NCBI RefSeq assembly: GCF_030811855.1
Contig: NZ_JAUSRN010000001.1
Coordinates: 124,001-188,000 of the forward strand
DNA: 64,000 nt
Direction: 5' to 3'
From: Variovorax paradoxus
Lineage (GTDB): Bacteria > Pseudomonadota > Gammaproteobacteria > Burkholderiales > Burkholderiaceae_C
Positions within the stretch are counted from its first letter, which is position 1; each line of letters starts with the position of its first letter. This document shows, in pieces, positions 1 through 8,903 of this stretch. A program made the position numbers and the translations under genes. The notes below the pieces were generated by a model. It worked only from the letters and a program-made list of their open reading frames with translations. It made no database searches and was not told where the DNA came from.

Positions 1-146
1 GCCGGAATTACGCCTTCCCAGAGGCCGGTGGGCACCAGTCCGACCAGATGGCTTTCATGGGCCCTCGCCCACTGGGCCGCCAGGGCCGCGCGCGCCGCGC
101 AGCGGTCGGAGCGGTCCAGGTGAACGACGATGGTTCTGAAGTTCAT
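1..146 (-). CDS. Universal stress protein, N-terminal part (cut by window edge)
   Basis: The ATG lies at 146-144 and the frame stays open to base 1. The translated start (MNFRTIVVHLD...) and a later 'ARAHESHLVGL.PTG' stretch closely match the N-terminus of the tandem USP at 18631-19473, so this is the first ~48 residues of a two-domain UspA-family protein. USPs are cytoplasmic nucleotide-binding stress proteins. It starts 42 nt after the stop of the 73-aa gene at 189-410 and probably shares its FNR-type promoter. The rest is outside the window. Confidence 0.85.
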   Translation of the reverse strand, partial: MNFRTIVVHLDRSDRCAARAALAAQWARAHESHLVGLVPTGLWEGVIP

Positions 147-188
147 GGGGCGGCCTGCTCGTGATTCCGGGGCGCGATATTCCCGGCC

Positions 189-410
189 CTAGCCGTCCAG
201 CGGCGCGCCGCCGCCGAAACGGCAAATCCATTGGTCCATGAGCTCCCGCTGGACGTTGCCAATGGAGCGCTGCCACGCCGCCATCATCTCCCACTGGCCG
301 CACTGTGCCTGCATCAGGCTCCTGCCCAGGAGCATCTGCCAGCTCATCAGGGATTGAAGGTAGCCGTTGCCCGAGGGCTCCGGGGTTGTCGAGAAAGCAT
401 CGCTGCGCAT
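189..410 (-). CDS. Small tryptophan-rich protein, possibly phasin-like
   Basis: 73 aa starting MRSDAFSTTPEP. AGGAG lies 7 nt before this ATG; an in-frame upstream ATG at 479 would precede the predicted transcription start near 428, so I reject it. The body is one amphipathic stretch rich in Trp, Gln and Met (SWQMLLGRSLMQAQCGQWEMMAAWQRS). That composition recalls short PHA-granule-associated phasins and fits the PHA genes elsewhere in the island, but I cannot assign it to a family by eye. It heads a probable two-gene unit with the partial USP downstream and has one of the best FNR-type promoters of the window. Confidence 0.65.
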   Translation of the reverse strand: MRSDAFSTTPEPSGNGYLQSLMSWQMLLGRSLMQAQCGQWEMMAAWQRSIGNVQRELMDQWICRFGGGAPLDG

Positions 411-462
411 GGAGGTCTCCTGAAGGTGTGAGCCCATCCTAGGAACACGCAGGCAAGGCCGC

Positions 463-476
463 TTGAGGAATATCAA
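463..476 (-). promoter_or_regulatory. FNR/ANR-type box driving 189-410
   Basis: Reads TTGATATTCCTCAA on the minus strand (TTGAT-N4-CTCAA, 9/10 to TTGAT-N4-ATCAA). TAGGAT at 441-436 lies at -10 spacing, predicting a start near 428, about 41 bp from the box centre (class II geometry). Confidence 0.75.
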
Positions 477-521
477 CAATCCACCTCGGACCCGCCCGCG
501 AGAAAGATGCCGGCGCGGAAA

Positions 522-1559
522 CTAGGCCTCGATGATCACCTTGAGCGCATGCGTCTCGGCGGCGCGCCCGAAGGTGTCGTAGGCATCCAGGACCTGGTCC
601 AGCGTGAAACGATGGGTGATCAGCTGGCCCGGGTCCACCTTGTGGGACTGCACCGTCTTCAGCAGCATCGGCGTCGAGACCGTGTCGACCAGCCGCGTGG
701 TGATCGCGATGTTCTGCGACCACAGGCGTTCCAGGTGGAGTTCGGCCGGGTGCCCGTGGACGCCGATGTTCGCGATGGTGCCGCCGGGCGCCACGATGTC
801 CTGGCACAGCACGAAGGTGGCCGGTATGCCGACCGCCTCGATCGACACGTCGACGCCGCGGCCGCCGGTCAGCGCGAGCACCGCCTCGGCCGCCTTGCCG
901 TCGGCACTGTTGATGGTGTGCGTCGCGCCGAAGCGGCGCGCGACCTCGAGCCGCCCGTCGTCCAGGTCGATCAGGATGATCTGCGCCGGCGAATAGAACC
1001 GGGCCGTGAGCAGCGTGGCCAGACCGATCGGCCCGGCACCCACGATGGCCACCGTACTGCCGGGCGCAACCTTGCCGTTGAGCACACCGCACTCGAAACC
1101 GGTCGGCAGGATGTCGCTGAGCATCACCAGAGCCTCCTCGTCCGCACCCGGTGGAATGGGATAGAGGCTGGTGTCCGCATGCGGAATGCGCACGTATTCG
1201 GCCTGCGTGCCGTCGATAGTGTTGCCCAAGATCCAGCCGCCGCTCACGCAGTGCGAATACATGCCGCGGCGGCAGTACTCGCACTTGCCGCACGACGAGA
1301 TGCACGAGATCAGCACATGGTCGCCCGGGCGAAAGGCCGTCACGCCGGCGCCGACGGCCTCGATGACGCCCACCCCTTCGTGCCCCAGGATGCGCCCGGG
1401 CGTGCACGTCGGCACATCGCCCTTGAGGATGTGCAGGTCGGTGCCGCAGATGGTCGTCTTAAGAATTTTCACGACGGCATCGCCGGCTGCCTGGATCTCC
1501 GGCTTGGGGCGGTCTTCGAGGGACTTGAGGCCGGGGCCTTGATATACGAGTGCTTTCAT
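522..1559 (-). CDS. Zinc-dependent alcohol dehydrogenase
   Basis: 345 aa MDR-superfamily NAD(P)-dependent dehydrogenase. Visible features: catalytic-zinc Cys in CGTDLH, the GHEGVGVIE segment, the four-Cys structural zinc loop SCGKCEYCRRGMYSHC and the Rossmann motif VGAGPIGLATL. The 'WILGNTIDGTQAEYVRIPHADTSLYP' region is typical of threonine-dehydrogenase-like and alcohol dehydrogenase subgroups; substrate is unknown. Start chosen at 1559 (MKALVYQGPG, the usual family start) with GAGG just upstream; the frame is open to 1652. Oddity: the shared FNR-type box at 1594-1607 would place the start of transcription almost on this ATG, so the mRNA may be leaderless. Confidence 0.9.
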   Translation of the reverse strand: MKALVYQGPGLKSLEDRPKPEIQAAGDAVVKILKTTICGTDLHILKGDVPTCTPGRILGHEGVGVIEAVGAGVTAFRPGDHVLISCISSCGKCEYCRRGMYSHCVSGGWILGNTIDGTQAEYVRIPHADTSLYPIPPGADEEALVMLSDILPTGFECGVLNGKVAPGSTVAIVGAGPIGLATLLTARFYSPAQIILIDLDDGRLEVARRFGATHTINSADGKAAEAVLALTGGRGVDVSIEAVGIPATFVLCQDIVAPGGTIANIGVHGHPAELHLERLWSQNIAITTRLVDTVSTPMLLKTVQSHKVDPGQLITHRFTLDQVLDAYDTFGRAAETHALKVIIEA

Positions 1560-1593
1560 GGCCTCAAGATATGCGACATCGCTGCCCGTCTTC

Positions 1594-1607
1594 TTGAGAT
1601 AGCGCAA
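1594..1607 (+). promoter_or_regulatory. FNR-type box between ADH and ppsA operon
   Basis: TTGAGATAGCGCAA. On the plus strand TAGCAT (1629-1634) sits at class II -10 spacing before the 1681-4781 operon. On the minus strand TATCTT (1571-1566) has similar spacing for the alcohol dehydrogenase. Confidence 0.6.
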
Positions 1608-1680
1608 GGCATGAACGGCGGCCCGCCCTAGCATTTCAGCCACGGAGCGCATTTTCGGAAACCTTCATCCGAGGAGCAGC

Positions 1681-1902
1681 ATGAGACATTCCCAGAAACA
1701 TCGAGGCAGAACGATCGTCGTTCAGGCACAGCGCGAGCGCGGCCGCGGTTATGCCTGGGCCTACCGGGTCGAAGAGCTGCCCGCCCTTGCCGGCCACGGA
1801 ATCACCTGGGAAGACCAGGACGCTCAGCAAGGCGCGCTGTGCCAGGCCATGCGCGCAGCCAGAAGCGCGATTGACCAGGCGGAACGCGCCGGTTCGGCGT
1901 AG
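1681..1902 (+). CDS. Conserved-looking small hypothetical protein
   Basis: 73 aa, basic N-terminus (MRHSQKHRGRTIVVQ) then WAYRVEELP and an acidic/helical tail. A GAGGAG ribosome site lies immediately upstream. It is 9 nt before ppsA and clearly co-transcribed with it. I recognise no domain. Its place as first gene of the FNR-boxed ppsA-CBS operon suggests an accessory stress role, which is only inference. Confidence 0.7.
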   Translation: MRHSQKHRGRTIVVQAQRERGRGYAWAYRVEELPALAGHGITWEDQDAQQGALCQAMRAARSAIDQAERAGSA

Positions 1903-1911
1903 GAGTGGTCC

Positions 1912-4356
1912 ATGAACCCGCAGGCGCGCTACATACGATGGTTCTCCGAACTCGGCGCCGATGACGTGCCGACCGTCGGCGGCAAGAATGCCTCGCTCGG
2001 CGAGATGTACCGCGCGCTGACGCCGCGCGGCGTGCGCGTTCCCAACGGATTCGCCATCACCGCGGACGCGTATCGGCGAACCTTGGAACGCGCCGGCGCG
2101 CTGCCGCGCCTGCAAGAAGCCCTGGCCGGCCTCAAGGTCGAGGACGTCGACGAACTTGCCCGCCGGGCACAGCTTGCGCGCGAAATCATCTACGCCGCCG
2201 CGCTCCCCGAGGAGCTGGCAAGCGAGATCCGCGCGGCCTATGGGCAGCTGCGCGCCGAGTACGGTGCCGACATGACCGTGGCGGTGCGAAGCTCCGCCAC
2301 CGCGGAGGACCTCCCGGGCGCCAGTTTCGCCGGACAGCACGAGACCTTCCTGAACATCTCCGGAGAGGCCCGGCTGCTGGACGCGGTGCGTCTGTGCTTT
2401 GCAAGCCTGTTCAAGGACCGCGCGATCGCCTACCGCGTCGACAACGGCTTCGACCATTTCCAGATCCTCCAGTCGGTGTGCGTGATGCAGATGGTGCGCT
2501 CCGACCGCGCCGCCAGCGGCGTCATGTTCACGCTCGACACCGACAGCGGATTCCGCGACGTCGTCTTCATCACCGGCGCCTATGGCCTGGGCGAAAACGT
2601 CGTCCAGGGAACGGCGGACCCCGACGAGTTCTACGTCTTCAAGCCCACCCTGAAACAGGGCCACCGGACGGTGCTGCGGCGCAAGCTCGGCGGCAAGGAT
2701 GTGCGGATGGTGTATTCCAAGGGTGCCGGCCGCGAGTCCACCTGCAACCTGCAGACCTCGCAGGAGGATCGGGCGCGCTACTGCATCGGCGATGCCGACG
2801 TGCTGGCGCTCGCCGACGCGGCGGTCGTGATCGAAGACCACTACAGCAGCCGCGCGGGCTGTCCGACGCCGATGGACATCGAATGGGCCAAGGACGGCCT
2901 CGATGGCCGCATCTACATCGTGCAGGCGCGGCCCGAAACCGTGGCGTCGCGCAAGCCGCTCAACCGTGTCGATGAATACCACCTGCTTGCGCCGGCCTCG
3001 CCCCTGGTCACCGGCCGTGCCGTGGGCTCGGCGATCGCATCGGGCAAGGCGCGGGTCGTGACCGATGTGCTGGCGCTCGGCAAGTTCCGCCCCGGGGAAG
3101 TGCTGGTGGCCGATACCACCATGCCCGACTGGGGCACCGTGATGAAGATCGCGTCCGCGGTTGTCACCAACCGTGGCGGGCGCACCTGCCACGCGGCCAT
3201 TGTGGCCCGCGAACTGGGCATTCCCGCCGTCGTCGGCTGCGACAGCGCGACCGCCAGGATCCGCACGGGCGACGAGATCACCGTGTCCTGCGCCGAAGGC
3301 GCCGAGGGGCGCGTCTACACGGGCACGCTGCCCTTCGAGAAGTCCAGCGTGGAGTTCTCGACGCTCGGGCGGCCGCAGACCCACCTGATGGTCAACCTGG
3401 GCAACCCGGACAGCGCCTTCCAGACGGCACTGCTGCCCAACGACGGCGTGGGTCTCGCGCGGATGGAGTTCATCGTGGCCGAGCACATCAAGGTGCATCC
3501 CATGGCGCTGGTGCATCCCGAAAAAATCGACGCTCCCGCGGAGCGCGCCGAGATCGCACGCCTGACGCACTCGTACGCGCAGCCGGCCGACTACTTCGTG
3601 CGCGAACTGTCGGAAGGCGTGGGCATGATCGCCGCGGCCTTCTTTCCGAAGCCGGTGATCGTGCGCATGTCCGACTTCAAGACCAACGAGTACGCCAGCC
3701 TGCTCGGCGGCAGCGCGTTCGAGCCGAAGGAAGAGAACCCGATGATCGGATTCCGCGGCGCCTCGCGCTACACGCATCCGGCCTATGCGGAAGGCTTCGC
3801 GCTCGAATGCGCGGCCATGAAGCGGGTGCGCGAGGACATGGGCCTGGTGAATGTCAAGCTCATGATCCCGTTCTGCCGCCGCATCCAGGAGGCCGAGCGC
3901 GTGCTCGAGGCCATGGCCGCCCATGGGCTGCGGCGCGGCGACAACGGGCTCGAGATCTACGTGATGTGCGAGATCCCGAACAACGTGATCCAGATCGATG
4001 CTTTCGCGAAGCTCTTCGACGGATTCTCGATCGGCTCGAACGACCTCACGCAACTCGTGCTGGGCGTGGACCGCGACTCGCGCATCGTGGCCTTCGATTT
4101 CGACGAGCGCGACGAGGGTGTCAAGACCATGATCCGGCAGACGATCGAAGGCGCGCGGCGCAACGGGCGCCACGTGGGCATCTGTGGCCAGGCGCCTTCG
4201 GACTATCCCGAGGTGGCCGCGTACCTGGTCGAACTCGGCATCGATGCGATGAGCGTCACACCGGACACACTGCTCAAGATCACGCGTGACGTCCTGGCCG
4301 TCGAGCAGCGGCTGCAACGGGCACCGCGCCGGCCGGCAGAAGGAGCAACGCCATGA
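1912..4356 (+). CDS. ppsA: Phosphoenolpyruvate synthase
   Basis: 814 aa (E. coli PpsA is about 790). Converts pyruvate + ATP + water to PEP + AMP + phosphate, the gluconeogenic direction. Domains: N-terminal ATP-grasp/PPDK domain (GGKNASLGEM, VAVRSSATAEDLPGASFAGQ), central phosphohistidine domain with GGRTCHAAIVAREL (His427 as swivelling catalytic residue), C-terminal PEP/pyruvate TIM barrel ending in FSIGSNDLTQLVLGVDRDS and the GICGQAPSDYPEV signature. Its TGA overlaps the ATG of the CBS gene (ATGA), indicating translational coupling. Regulation through the upstream FNR-type box would link PEP supply to low oxygen. Confidence 0.97.
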   Translation: MNPQARYIRWFSELGADDVPTVGGKNASLGEMYRALTPRGVRVPNGFAITADAYRRTLERAGALPRLQEALAGLKVEDVDELARRAQLAREIIYAAALPEELASEIRAAYGQLRAEYGADMTVAVRSSATAEDLPGASFAGQHETFLNISGEARLLDAVRLCFASLFKDRAIAYRVDNGFDHFQILQSVCVMQMVRSDRAASGVMFTLDTDSGFRDVVFITGAYGLGENVVQGTADPDEFYVFKPTLKQGHRTVLRRKLGGKDVRMVYSKGAGRESTCNLQTSQEDRARYCIGDADVLALADAAVVIEDHYSSRAGCPTPMDIEWAKDGLDGRIYIVQARPETVASRKPLNRVDEYHLLAPASPLVTGRAVGSAIASGKARVVTDVLALGKFRPGEVLVADTTMPDWGTVMKIASAVVTNRGGRTCHAAIVARELGIPAVVGCDSATARIRTGDEITVSCAEGAEGRVYTGTLPFEKSSVEFSTLGRPQTHLMVNLGNPDSAFQTALLPNDGVGLARMEFIVAEHIKVHPMALVHPEKIDAPAERAEIARLTHSYAQPADYFVRELSEGVGMIAAAFFPKPVIVRMSDFKTNEYASLLGGSAFEPKEENPMIGFRGASRYTHPAYAEGFALECAAMKRVREDMGLVNVKLMIPFCRRIQEAERVLEAMAAHGLRRGDNGLEIYVMCEIPNNVIQIDAFAKLFDGFSIGSNDLTQLVLGVDRDSRIVAFDFDERDEGVKTMIRQTIEGARRNGRHVGICGQAPSDYPEVAAYLVELGIDAMSVTPDTLLKITRDVLAVEQRLQRAPRRPAEGATP

Positions 4357-4781
4357 CGAAAACGCCCATCTCTTCCCTGATGCAGCAGCCGGTGTGCAGC
4401 GTCGGCATGGACGACAGCGTGGCGCAGATCGAAGCCCTGCTCGCGAGCAAACGGCTGACGTGGGTGCCGGTGTTGGAACCGGGCCGGGGCGAGGTCGTGG
4501 GCGTCGTCAGCGCCTCGGATCTCGTGGGCTTTCACGCGCAAGGACGCGATGCGGCCGCGACGCGCGCCTGGCAGATGTGCTCCTACAAGCCGATCGTCGT
4601 CGACGCGGACACGCCCGTCAGCGTGGTGGCGGCGCTCATGGTCGAGCGCGGCATCCATCACGTCGTCGTGACCCGGGGAGGCGGGATTGCCGGCGTGGTG
4701 TCGTCGCTGGACTTCGTGCGGACCTTCGCAGCGCCGGGACAGGCGCCCGGTGCGGGGCGCGCAAGCACTGCGGGGGAATGA
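4353..4781 (+). CDS. CBS-domain protein
   Basis: 142 aa with two CBS repeats (about residues 6-65 and 75-130); VVGVVSASDLVGF and IAGVVSSLDFVRTF are the two repeat ends. Stand-alone CBS pairs bind adenosine nucleotides and often sense energy charge. The start overlaps the ppsA stop by 4 nt, so it may modulate or report on PpsA, which consumes ATP and makes AMP (inference). Confidence 0.88.
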   Translation: MTKTPISSLMQQPVCSVGMDDSVAQIEALLASKRLTWVPVLEPGRGEVVGVVSASDLVGFHAQGRDAAATRAWQMCSYKPIVVDADTPVSVVAALMVERGIHHVVVTRGGGIAGVVSSLDFVRTFAAPGQAPGAGRASTAGE

Positions 4782-4836
4782 CCTGCAGCGCAGCGCGCGG
4801 CCCGAGGCTCGCCCAAGGGCCTTGGCCGCGATAGCC

Positions 4837-5130
4837 TTACGGCCGCGCATAGAGCGCAACGGCCGCAATCCAGATGCCCAGCACGGCCAGAAGCCCCCAG
4901 CACAGCCAGAAGAGGGCTCGCTCCCACCACAGGGGTGGACCGCGTCGGGCTTCCAGCCGGTACTTCAGCGTCATTCCCGCCCCGTGAACGAGCACGCCAC
5001 CTATCAGCAGCGGAATGGCGAAGGTCCGAAGCCACTCGGGCAGCACGAGCGCCAATCCCGCACCCAGCACCATGGCTCCGAGCCCGGAGGCAAGCTCTGC
5101 CCCCTTACCGGCTGCCTGCGGATCGTGCAT
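4837..5130 (-). CDS. Small integral membrane protein
   Basis: 97 aa with two to three hydrophobic segments ([53 protein letters not shown]). Starts inside the end of the methyltransferase-like gene (26-nt overlap) as the last cistron of a three-gene membrane operon transcribed from 5999. No family recognised. The topology and neighbours suggest a partner of the two upstream membrane proteins. Confidence 0.7.
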   Translation of the reverse strand: MHDPQAAGKGAELASGLGAMVLGAGLALVLPEWLRTFAIPLLIGGVLVHGAGMTLKYRLEARRGPPLWWERALFWLCWGLLAVLGIWIAAVALYARP

Positions 5131-5770
5131 GGTCGGCCTTACTGAAGAGGGGGATGAATCGCGGCGTCACGGCGGCATACGAGCGCCAGGCATCGCCGAA
5201 TGCCGCTTGCGAGTCCCGCTCCTCCGAGATGGCCAGGCGCATGTACATCACCACCAGGACCGGGAACATCGCCAGCGTCAGCAGCGTCGGCCACTGCAGC
5301 AGGAAGCCGAACATGACGAGCACAAAACCGATGTACTGAGGGTGGCGCACCAGTCGATAGGGACCCGCCGTGGCAAGGGCATGCCGGCGCTGCGCGTGAT
5401 AGAGCACGTGCCAGGCCTTCGAAAGCAGCATGAAGCCGGCAAACAGGAGCGCGATGCTTAGGACGTGGAGCACCCCGAGGTGCGGATTTCCGTGCCGGCT
5501 GGTCAACAGCCACCAGAGGTGCCCTGCGTCGTGACCGAACAGGTTCACGCCAGGGAACTTGGCGCCCAACCAACCCGAGAGCAGGTAGATGGTCAGTGGG
5601 AAGCCATACATCTCGGCGAACAGGGCCACCACGAATGCGGAGTACGCGCCGAAGCTGCGCCAGTCGCGCAGCGTCGCCGGCTTGAAGAAGCTGTATGCGA
5701 ACCCGACGAAGATGGCCGTGTTCAAGACCACCAAACCCCATAGGCCGTAGTCACTTTCCGGGGCGTTCAT
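5105..5770 (-). CDS. Isoprenylcysteine-methyltransferase-family membrane protein
   Basis: 221 aa starting [12 protein letters not shown]. Several transmembrane segments, then the C-terminal SAM-binding signature of ICMT/PEMT-like proteins: [21 protein letters not shown] followed by [25 protein letters not shown]. Such proteins methylate small or lipid substrates at the membrane; the bacterial substrate is unknown. The ATG lies 20 nt inside the end of the DUF2933 gene, so I prefer it to the upstream in-frame ATG at 5809. Confidence 0.85.
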   Translation of the reverse strand: MNAPESDYGLWGLVVLNTAIFVGFAYSFFKPATLRDWRSFGAYSAFVVALFAEMYGFPLTIYLLSGWLGAKFPGVNLFGHDAGHLWWLLTSRHGNPHLGVLHVLSIALLFAGFMLLSKAWHVLYHAQRRHALATAGPYRLVRHPQYIGFVLVMFGFLLQWPTLLTLAMFPVLVVMYMRLAISEERDSQAAFGDAWRSYAAVTPRFIPLFSKADHARSAGSR

Positions 5771-5999
5771 CGTCAGTCCTTTCCGCGCGGCCGTCGCCGC
5801 GGGCGCCATGGTGGTGGCCGTGATGCATGAACATGTGCATCAGCGGGCACGCCAGCAGCAAGGCGTACGGCACGACGCCCAGCACGTGGGCGCGGTGTTC
5901 GGTAAACAGCAGGAAGCCGCCGACCGCAGCGGCCACGAGCAGCGTCAGGCCGGCAGGAGACCGCCAAAAAGGGGGCGATCCGGAGTGTTCGTTGTCCAT
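5751..5999 (-). CDS. DUF2933-like small membrane protein
   Basis: 82 aa: two hydrophobic helices (GLTLLVAAAVGGFLLF; VLGVVPYALLLACPLMHMFM) and a His-rich tail (HMFMHHGHHHG) followed by charged residues. This matches the DUF2933 pattern, often found near metal-resistance or methyltransferase genes. AAAGGAGT lies 5 nt before the ATG. It is the first gene of the operon with the ICMT-like gene. The His tail could bind metal; function is not established. Confidence 0.75.
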   Translation of the reverse strand: MDNEHSGSPPFWRSPAGLTLLVAAAVGGFLLFTEHRAHVLGVVPYALLLACPLMHMFMHHGHHHGARGDGRAERTDDERPGK

Positions 6000-6174
6000 G
6001 GCCGTACTCCTTTCAGTGGCTTGCACATGTGTGGGCCGTCTATCTGCCATCCTCAGCGCATCGAAGCGACGATGCGCCTGGTCTTGCCGCTGCGTCCGCG
6101 GCGGGCGTCCTCGCCGTATGGCTCTCTTTCTTCTCCCGAGTGCCCGAGCTTGCGCCTGCGCCACGGCGCAGAGG

Positions 6175-6188
6175 TTGACATGCGTCAA
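6175..6188 (+). promoter_or_regulatory. FNR/DNR-type box upstream of acyl-CoA synthetase
   Basis: TTGACATGCGTCAA, a perfect inverted repeat (TTGAC-N4-GTCAA). Class II spacing predicts a start near 6223, just before the GGAG and TTG start at 6240. The -10 (CACCAT) is weak. Confidence 0.65.
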
Positions 6189-6239
6189 GGCAGGGGCCGG
6201 TGCCAACCGGCACCATGGGTGTCCACTTCGGAGCCTCCC

Positions 6240-8903
6240 TTGAGCATCCGCCATCTCGATCGCCTGCTGTCGCCGGCCTCCGTCGCCGTGTTCGGCGCCT
6301 CCAACCGACCCGGCAGCGTGGGTGCCACGGTCTGGCGCAACCTGCGCGCCGGCCGGTTCGCGGGGCCGGTATACGGCGTGAACCCGAAGCATTCCTCGCT
6401 CGATGGCGTGCCCATATTCGCCACGGCGGCCCATTTGCCCGCGGCGCCCGACCTGGCGCTGATCTGCACGCCGCCGCCCACCGTGGCGCCGCTGGTCGCT
6501 GAACTCGGCGAGCTCGGCACCCGCGCGGTGGTGATCGTCACGGCGGGACTGAGCGCCGAACAGAAGCAGGCCGCGCTGGACGCGGCGCGCCCGTTCACGC
6601 TGCGGCTGCTCGGCCCCAACTGCCTGGGGCTGCTGAGTCCGCACATCGGCCTGAATGCCAGCTTCGCCCACACCGACGCGCTGGCGGGCGACGTGGCCTT
6701 CGTCTCGCAATCAGGCGCGCTGGTCACGGCCGTGCTCGACTGGACGCGCAGCCGCGGCGTCGGCCTGTCGCACCTGATCTCTCTGGGCGACCACTGCGAC
6801 GTCGATTTCGGCGACCTGCTCGACCACCTGGCCAGCGATGCGCACACCCGATCGATCCTGCTCTATGTGGAGGCCATCGAATCGCCGCGCAAGTTCATGT
6901 CGGCCGCGCGGGCCGCCGCGCGCAACAAGCCCGTGATCGTGGTGAAAGCCGGCCGCGCCGGCAACGGCGTGAAGGCGGCTGCCTCGCACACCGGCGCGCT
7001 GGCCGGCTCCGACACGGTGTATGACGCGGCCATCCGGCGCGCCGGCATGCTGCGCGTCGACACCCTGCAGGAACTGTTCATCGCCGCCGAGACGCTGTCG
7101 CGCTTTCGCGGCAATCGGCACACCACGCTCACGGTCATGACCAATGGCGGCGGCGCCGGCGTCATGGCCGCCGACGCGGCCGCGCACGAAGGCGTGACGC
7201 TGGCGGAACCCGACGCCGCGCTTCTGGACCGCCTCGATGCCATCCTGCCGGCCCACTGGTCGCATGCCAACCCCGTCGACATCATCGGCGACGCGCCGGT
7301 CGAGCGCTATGCGGAAACCCTCTCGGCCCTGCTGGCCGACGACTCGGCGGGCGCCGTGCTCTTCGTGCATGCGCCAACCGCCATCGTGCGCAGCGAGGAC
7401 ATCGCGCGTGCCTGCCTGCCGCTGGCGCGCAGCCACGCCTCGCGCGTGATGAGCGCCTGGCTCGGCGACAACGCGGTGGCAGAGGCGCGCAAGCTCTTCG
7501 AGGACGGGGGCATCGCCGACTACGCCACGCCGGAAGAAGCGGTGCACGCCTTCGCCATGCTGCAGACCTACCGGCGCAACCAGGACATCCTGATGGAGAC
7601 GCCGAGCGCCAGCCCCCACGCCGCGCCCGACGCCGCCGCGGTCCGTGCGCCGCTGGACGCCGCCATGGCCGAAGGCCGCGAGTGGCTGGGCGAACAGGAG
7701 GCCAAGGCCCTGCTGAAGGCCTACGGGATCGAGGTCGTGCCCACGCTGGCGGTTGCGCCGACAGCCGAGGCGGCCGTCGAGGCGGCGCGCAGCCTGAGCT
7801 ATCCGGTGGCGCTCAAGATCCTGTCGCGCGACATCACCCACAAGTCGGACGTGGGCGGCGTGCGGCTGGGGCTGGACAGCGACGCCGCCCTGGCCAGCGC
7901 GGCCCGCGAGATGCTCGCGGCGGTGCGAAGCGCCAGGCCGCTGGCGCGGATCGACGGTTTCACCGTGCAGCCCGCTGTGCACCGACCGCATGCGCAGGAG
8001 CTCATCGTCGGCGCCAGCATCGACAGCGTGTTCGGCCCCGTGATCCTCTGCGGACAGGGCGGCACCGCGGTCGAGGTGATCGGCGACACGGCCATTGCGC
8101 TGCCGCCGCTGAACCGTGCGCTGGCCCGCGAGCTGGTGTCGCGCACCCGCATCGCGCGCCTGCTGGCCGGCTTTCGCGACCATCCGCCGGCCCGGCTCGA
8201 TGCGTTGTACGACGTGCTGGTTGCAGTCTCGCAGATGCTGGCCGACCTGCCGCAGCTGGCCGAACTCGACATCAACCCGCTGTGGGTCGACGAAAACGGC
8301 GCGCTGGCGCTCGATGCGCGCGTTCGGCTCTCGCGCACGCCGGTGGCCGGCGCCGAACGCTTTGCCATCCTGCCCTACCCCGCACAGTGGGTACGCACGC
8401 AGACCTGGAACGGCCGCCAGATCGTGGTACGGCCGATCCGCCCCGAAGACGAGGCGCAGCACCGGCGCTTTTTCGAAGCGCTGGACGCGGAAGACATCCG
8501 CATGCGCATCTTCTCGACCCGCAATGAACTGCCGCGCAGCGAGCTCGCCCGCCTCACGCAGATCGACTACGACCGCGAGATGGCCTTCATCGCCGAAGGC
8601 GTCGATGCACAGGGCTGTGCCGAGACGCTGGGCGTGGCGCGTACGGTGAGCGACCCCGACAACGTGGAGGCCGAGTTCGCGATCATCGTGCGCTCGGACC
8701 TCAAGGGCCAGGGGCTGGGCACGCTGCTCTTCGAGCGCCTGATCGAGCACGCGCGCCGCCGCGGCATCGAGCGCCTGGTCGGCTTCGTGCTGCGCGAGAA
8801 CACCCGCATGCTGCAACTCTCGACCGCCATGGGCTTCAAGGCCGATCCGGCTGAGCCACCGGCCTCGGGCCTGCGGCGAATGGTGATGGACCTGACGCGC
8901 TGA
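6240..8903 (+). CDS. Acyl-CoA synthetase (NDP-forming)/GNAT fusion, PatZ-like
   Basis: 887 aa. Order: CoA-binding domain (SVAVFGASNRPGSVGATVWRN), succinyl-CoA-ligase-like domain with AASHTGALAGSD carrying the phosphohistidine candidate, ATP-grasp domain (ITHKSDVGGVRLGL), and a C-terminal GNAT acetyltransferase (about residues 720-887, VRPIRPEDE... GLGTLLFERLIEHARR). The same architecture is seen in protein lysine acetyltransferases of the PatZ/Pka type, which silence acetyl-CoA synthetase, and in ADP-forming acyl-CoA synthetases. A TTG start at 6240 is chosen because GGAG lies 6 nt upstream and the predicted transcription start (~6223) excludes GTG 6219. The 3' end overlaps the convergent cytochrome gene by 68 nt. 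Confidence 0.9.
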   Translation: MSIRHLDRLLSPASVAVFGASNRPGSVGATVWRNLRAGRFAGPVYGVNPKHSSLDGVPIFATAAHLPAAPDLALICTPPPTVAPLVAELGELGTRAVVIVTAGLSAEQKQAALDAARPFTLRLLGPNCLGLLSPHIGLNASFAHTDALAGDVAFVSQSGALVTAVLDWTRSRGVGLSHLISLGDHCDVDFGDLLDHLASDAHTRSILLYVEAIESPRKFMSAARAAARNKPVIVVKAGRAGNGVKAAASHTGALAGSDTVYDAAIRRAGMLRVDTLQELFIAAETLSRFRGNRHTTLTVMTNGGGAGVMAADAAAHEGVTLAEPDAALLDRLDAILPAHWSHANPVDIIGDAPVERYAETLSALLADDSAGAVLFVHAPTAIVRSEDIARACLPLARSHASRVMSAWLGDNAVAEARKLFEDGGIADYATPEEAVHAFAMLQTYRRNQDILMETPSASPHAAPDAAAVRAPLDAAMAEGREWLGEQEAKALLKAYGIEVVPTLAVAPTAEAAVEAARSLSYPVALKILSRDITHKSDVGGVRLGLDSDAALASAAREMLAAVRSARPLARIDGFTVQPAVHRPHAQELIVGASIDSVFGPVILCGQGGTAVEVIGDTAIALPPLNRALARELVSRTRIARLLAGFRDHPPARLDALYDVLVAVSQMLADLPQLAELDINPLWVDENGALALDARVRLSRTPVAGAERFAILPYPAQWVRTQTWNGRQIVVRPIRPEDEAQHRRFFEALDAEDIRMRIFSTRNELPRSELARLTQIDYDREMAFIAEGVDAQGCAETLGVARTVSDPDNVEAEFAIIVRSDLKGQGLGTLLFERLIEHARRRGIERLVGFVLRENTRMLQLSTAMGFKADPAEPPASGLRRMVMDLTR

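Noticed and set aside
1636..4317. 893-aa minus-strand ORF opposite ppsA
   Set aside because: Shadow frame created by high GC third positions; His/Arg/Asp-rich with no domain, while ppsA on the plus strand is unmistakable.
4796..4830. CGCGGCC...GGCCGCG hairpin between the CBS gene and the membrane operon
   Set aside because: Only 7 bp with a 21-nt loop and no T run; common by chance at this GC content.
6711..8816. 701-aa minus-strand ORF opposite the acyl-CoA synthetase
   Set aside because: Same type of antisense shadow; composition is His/Gln/Arg/Gly-rich without motifs.
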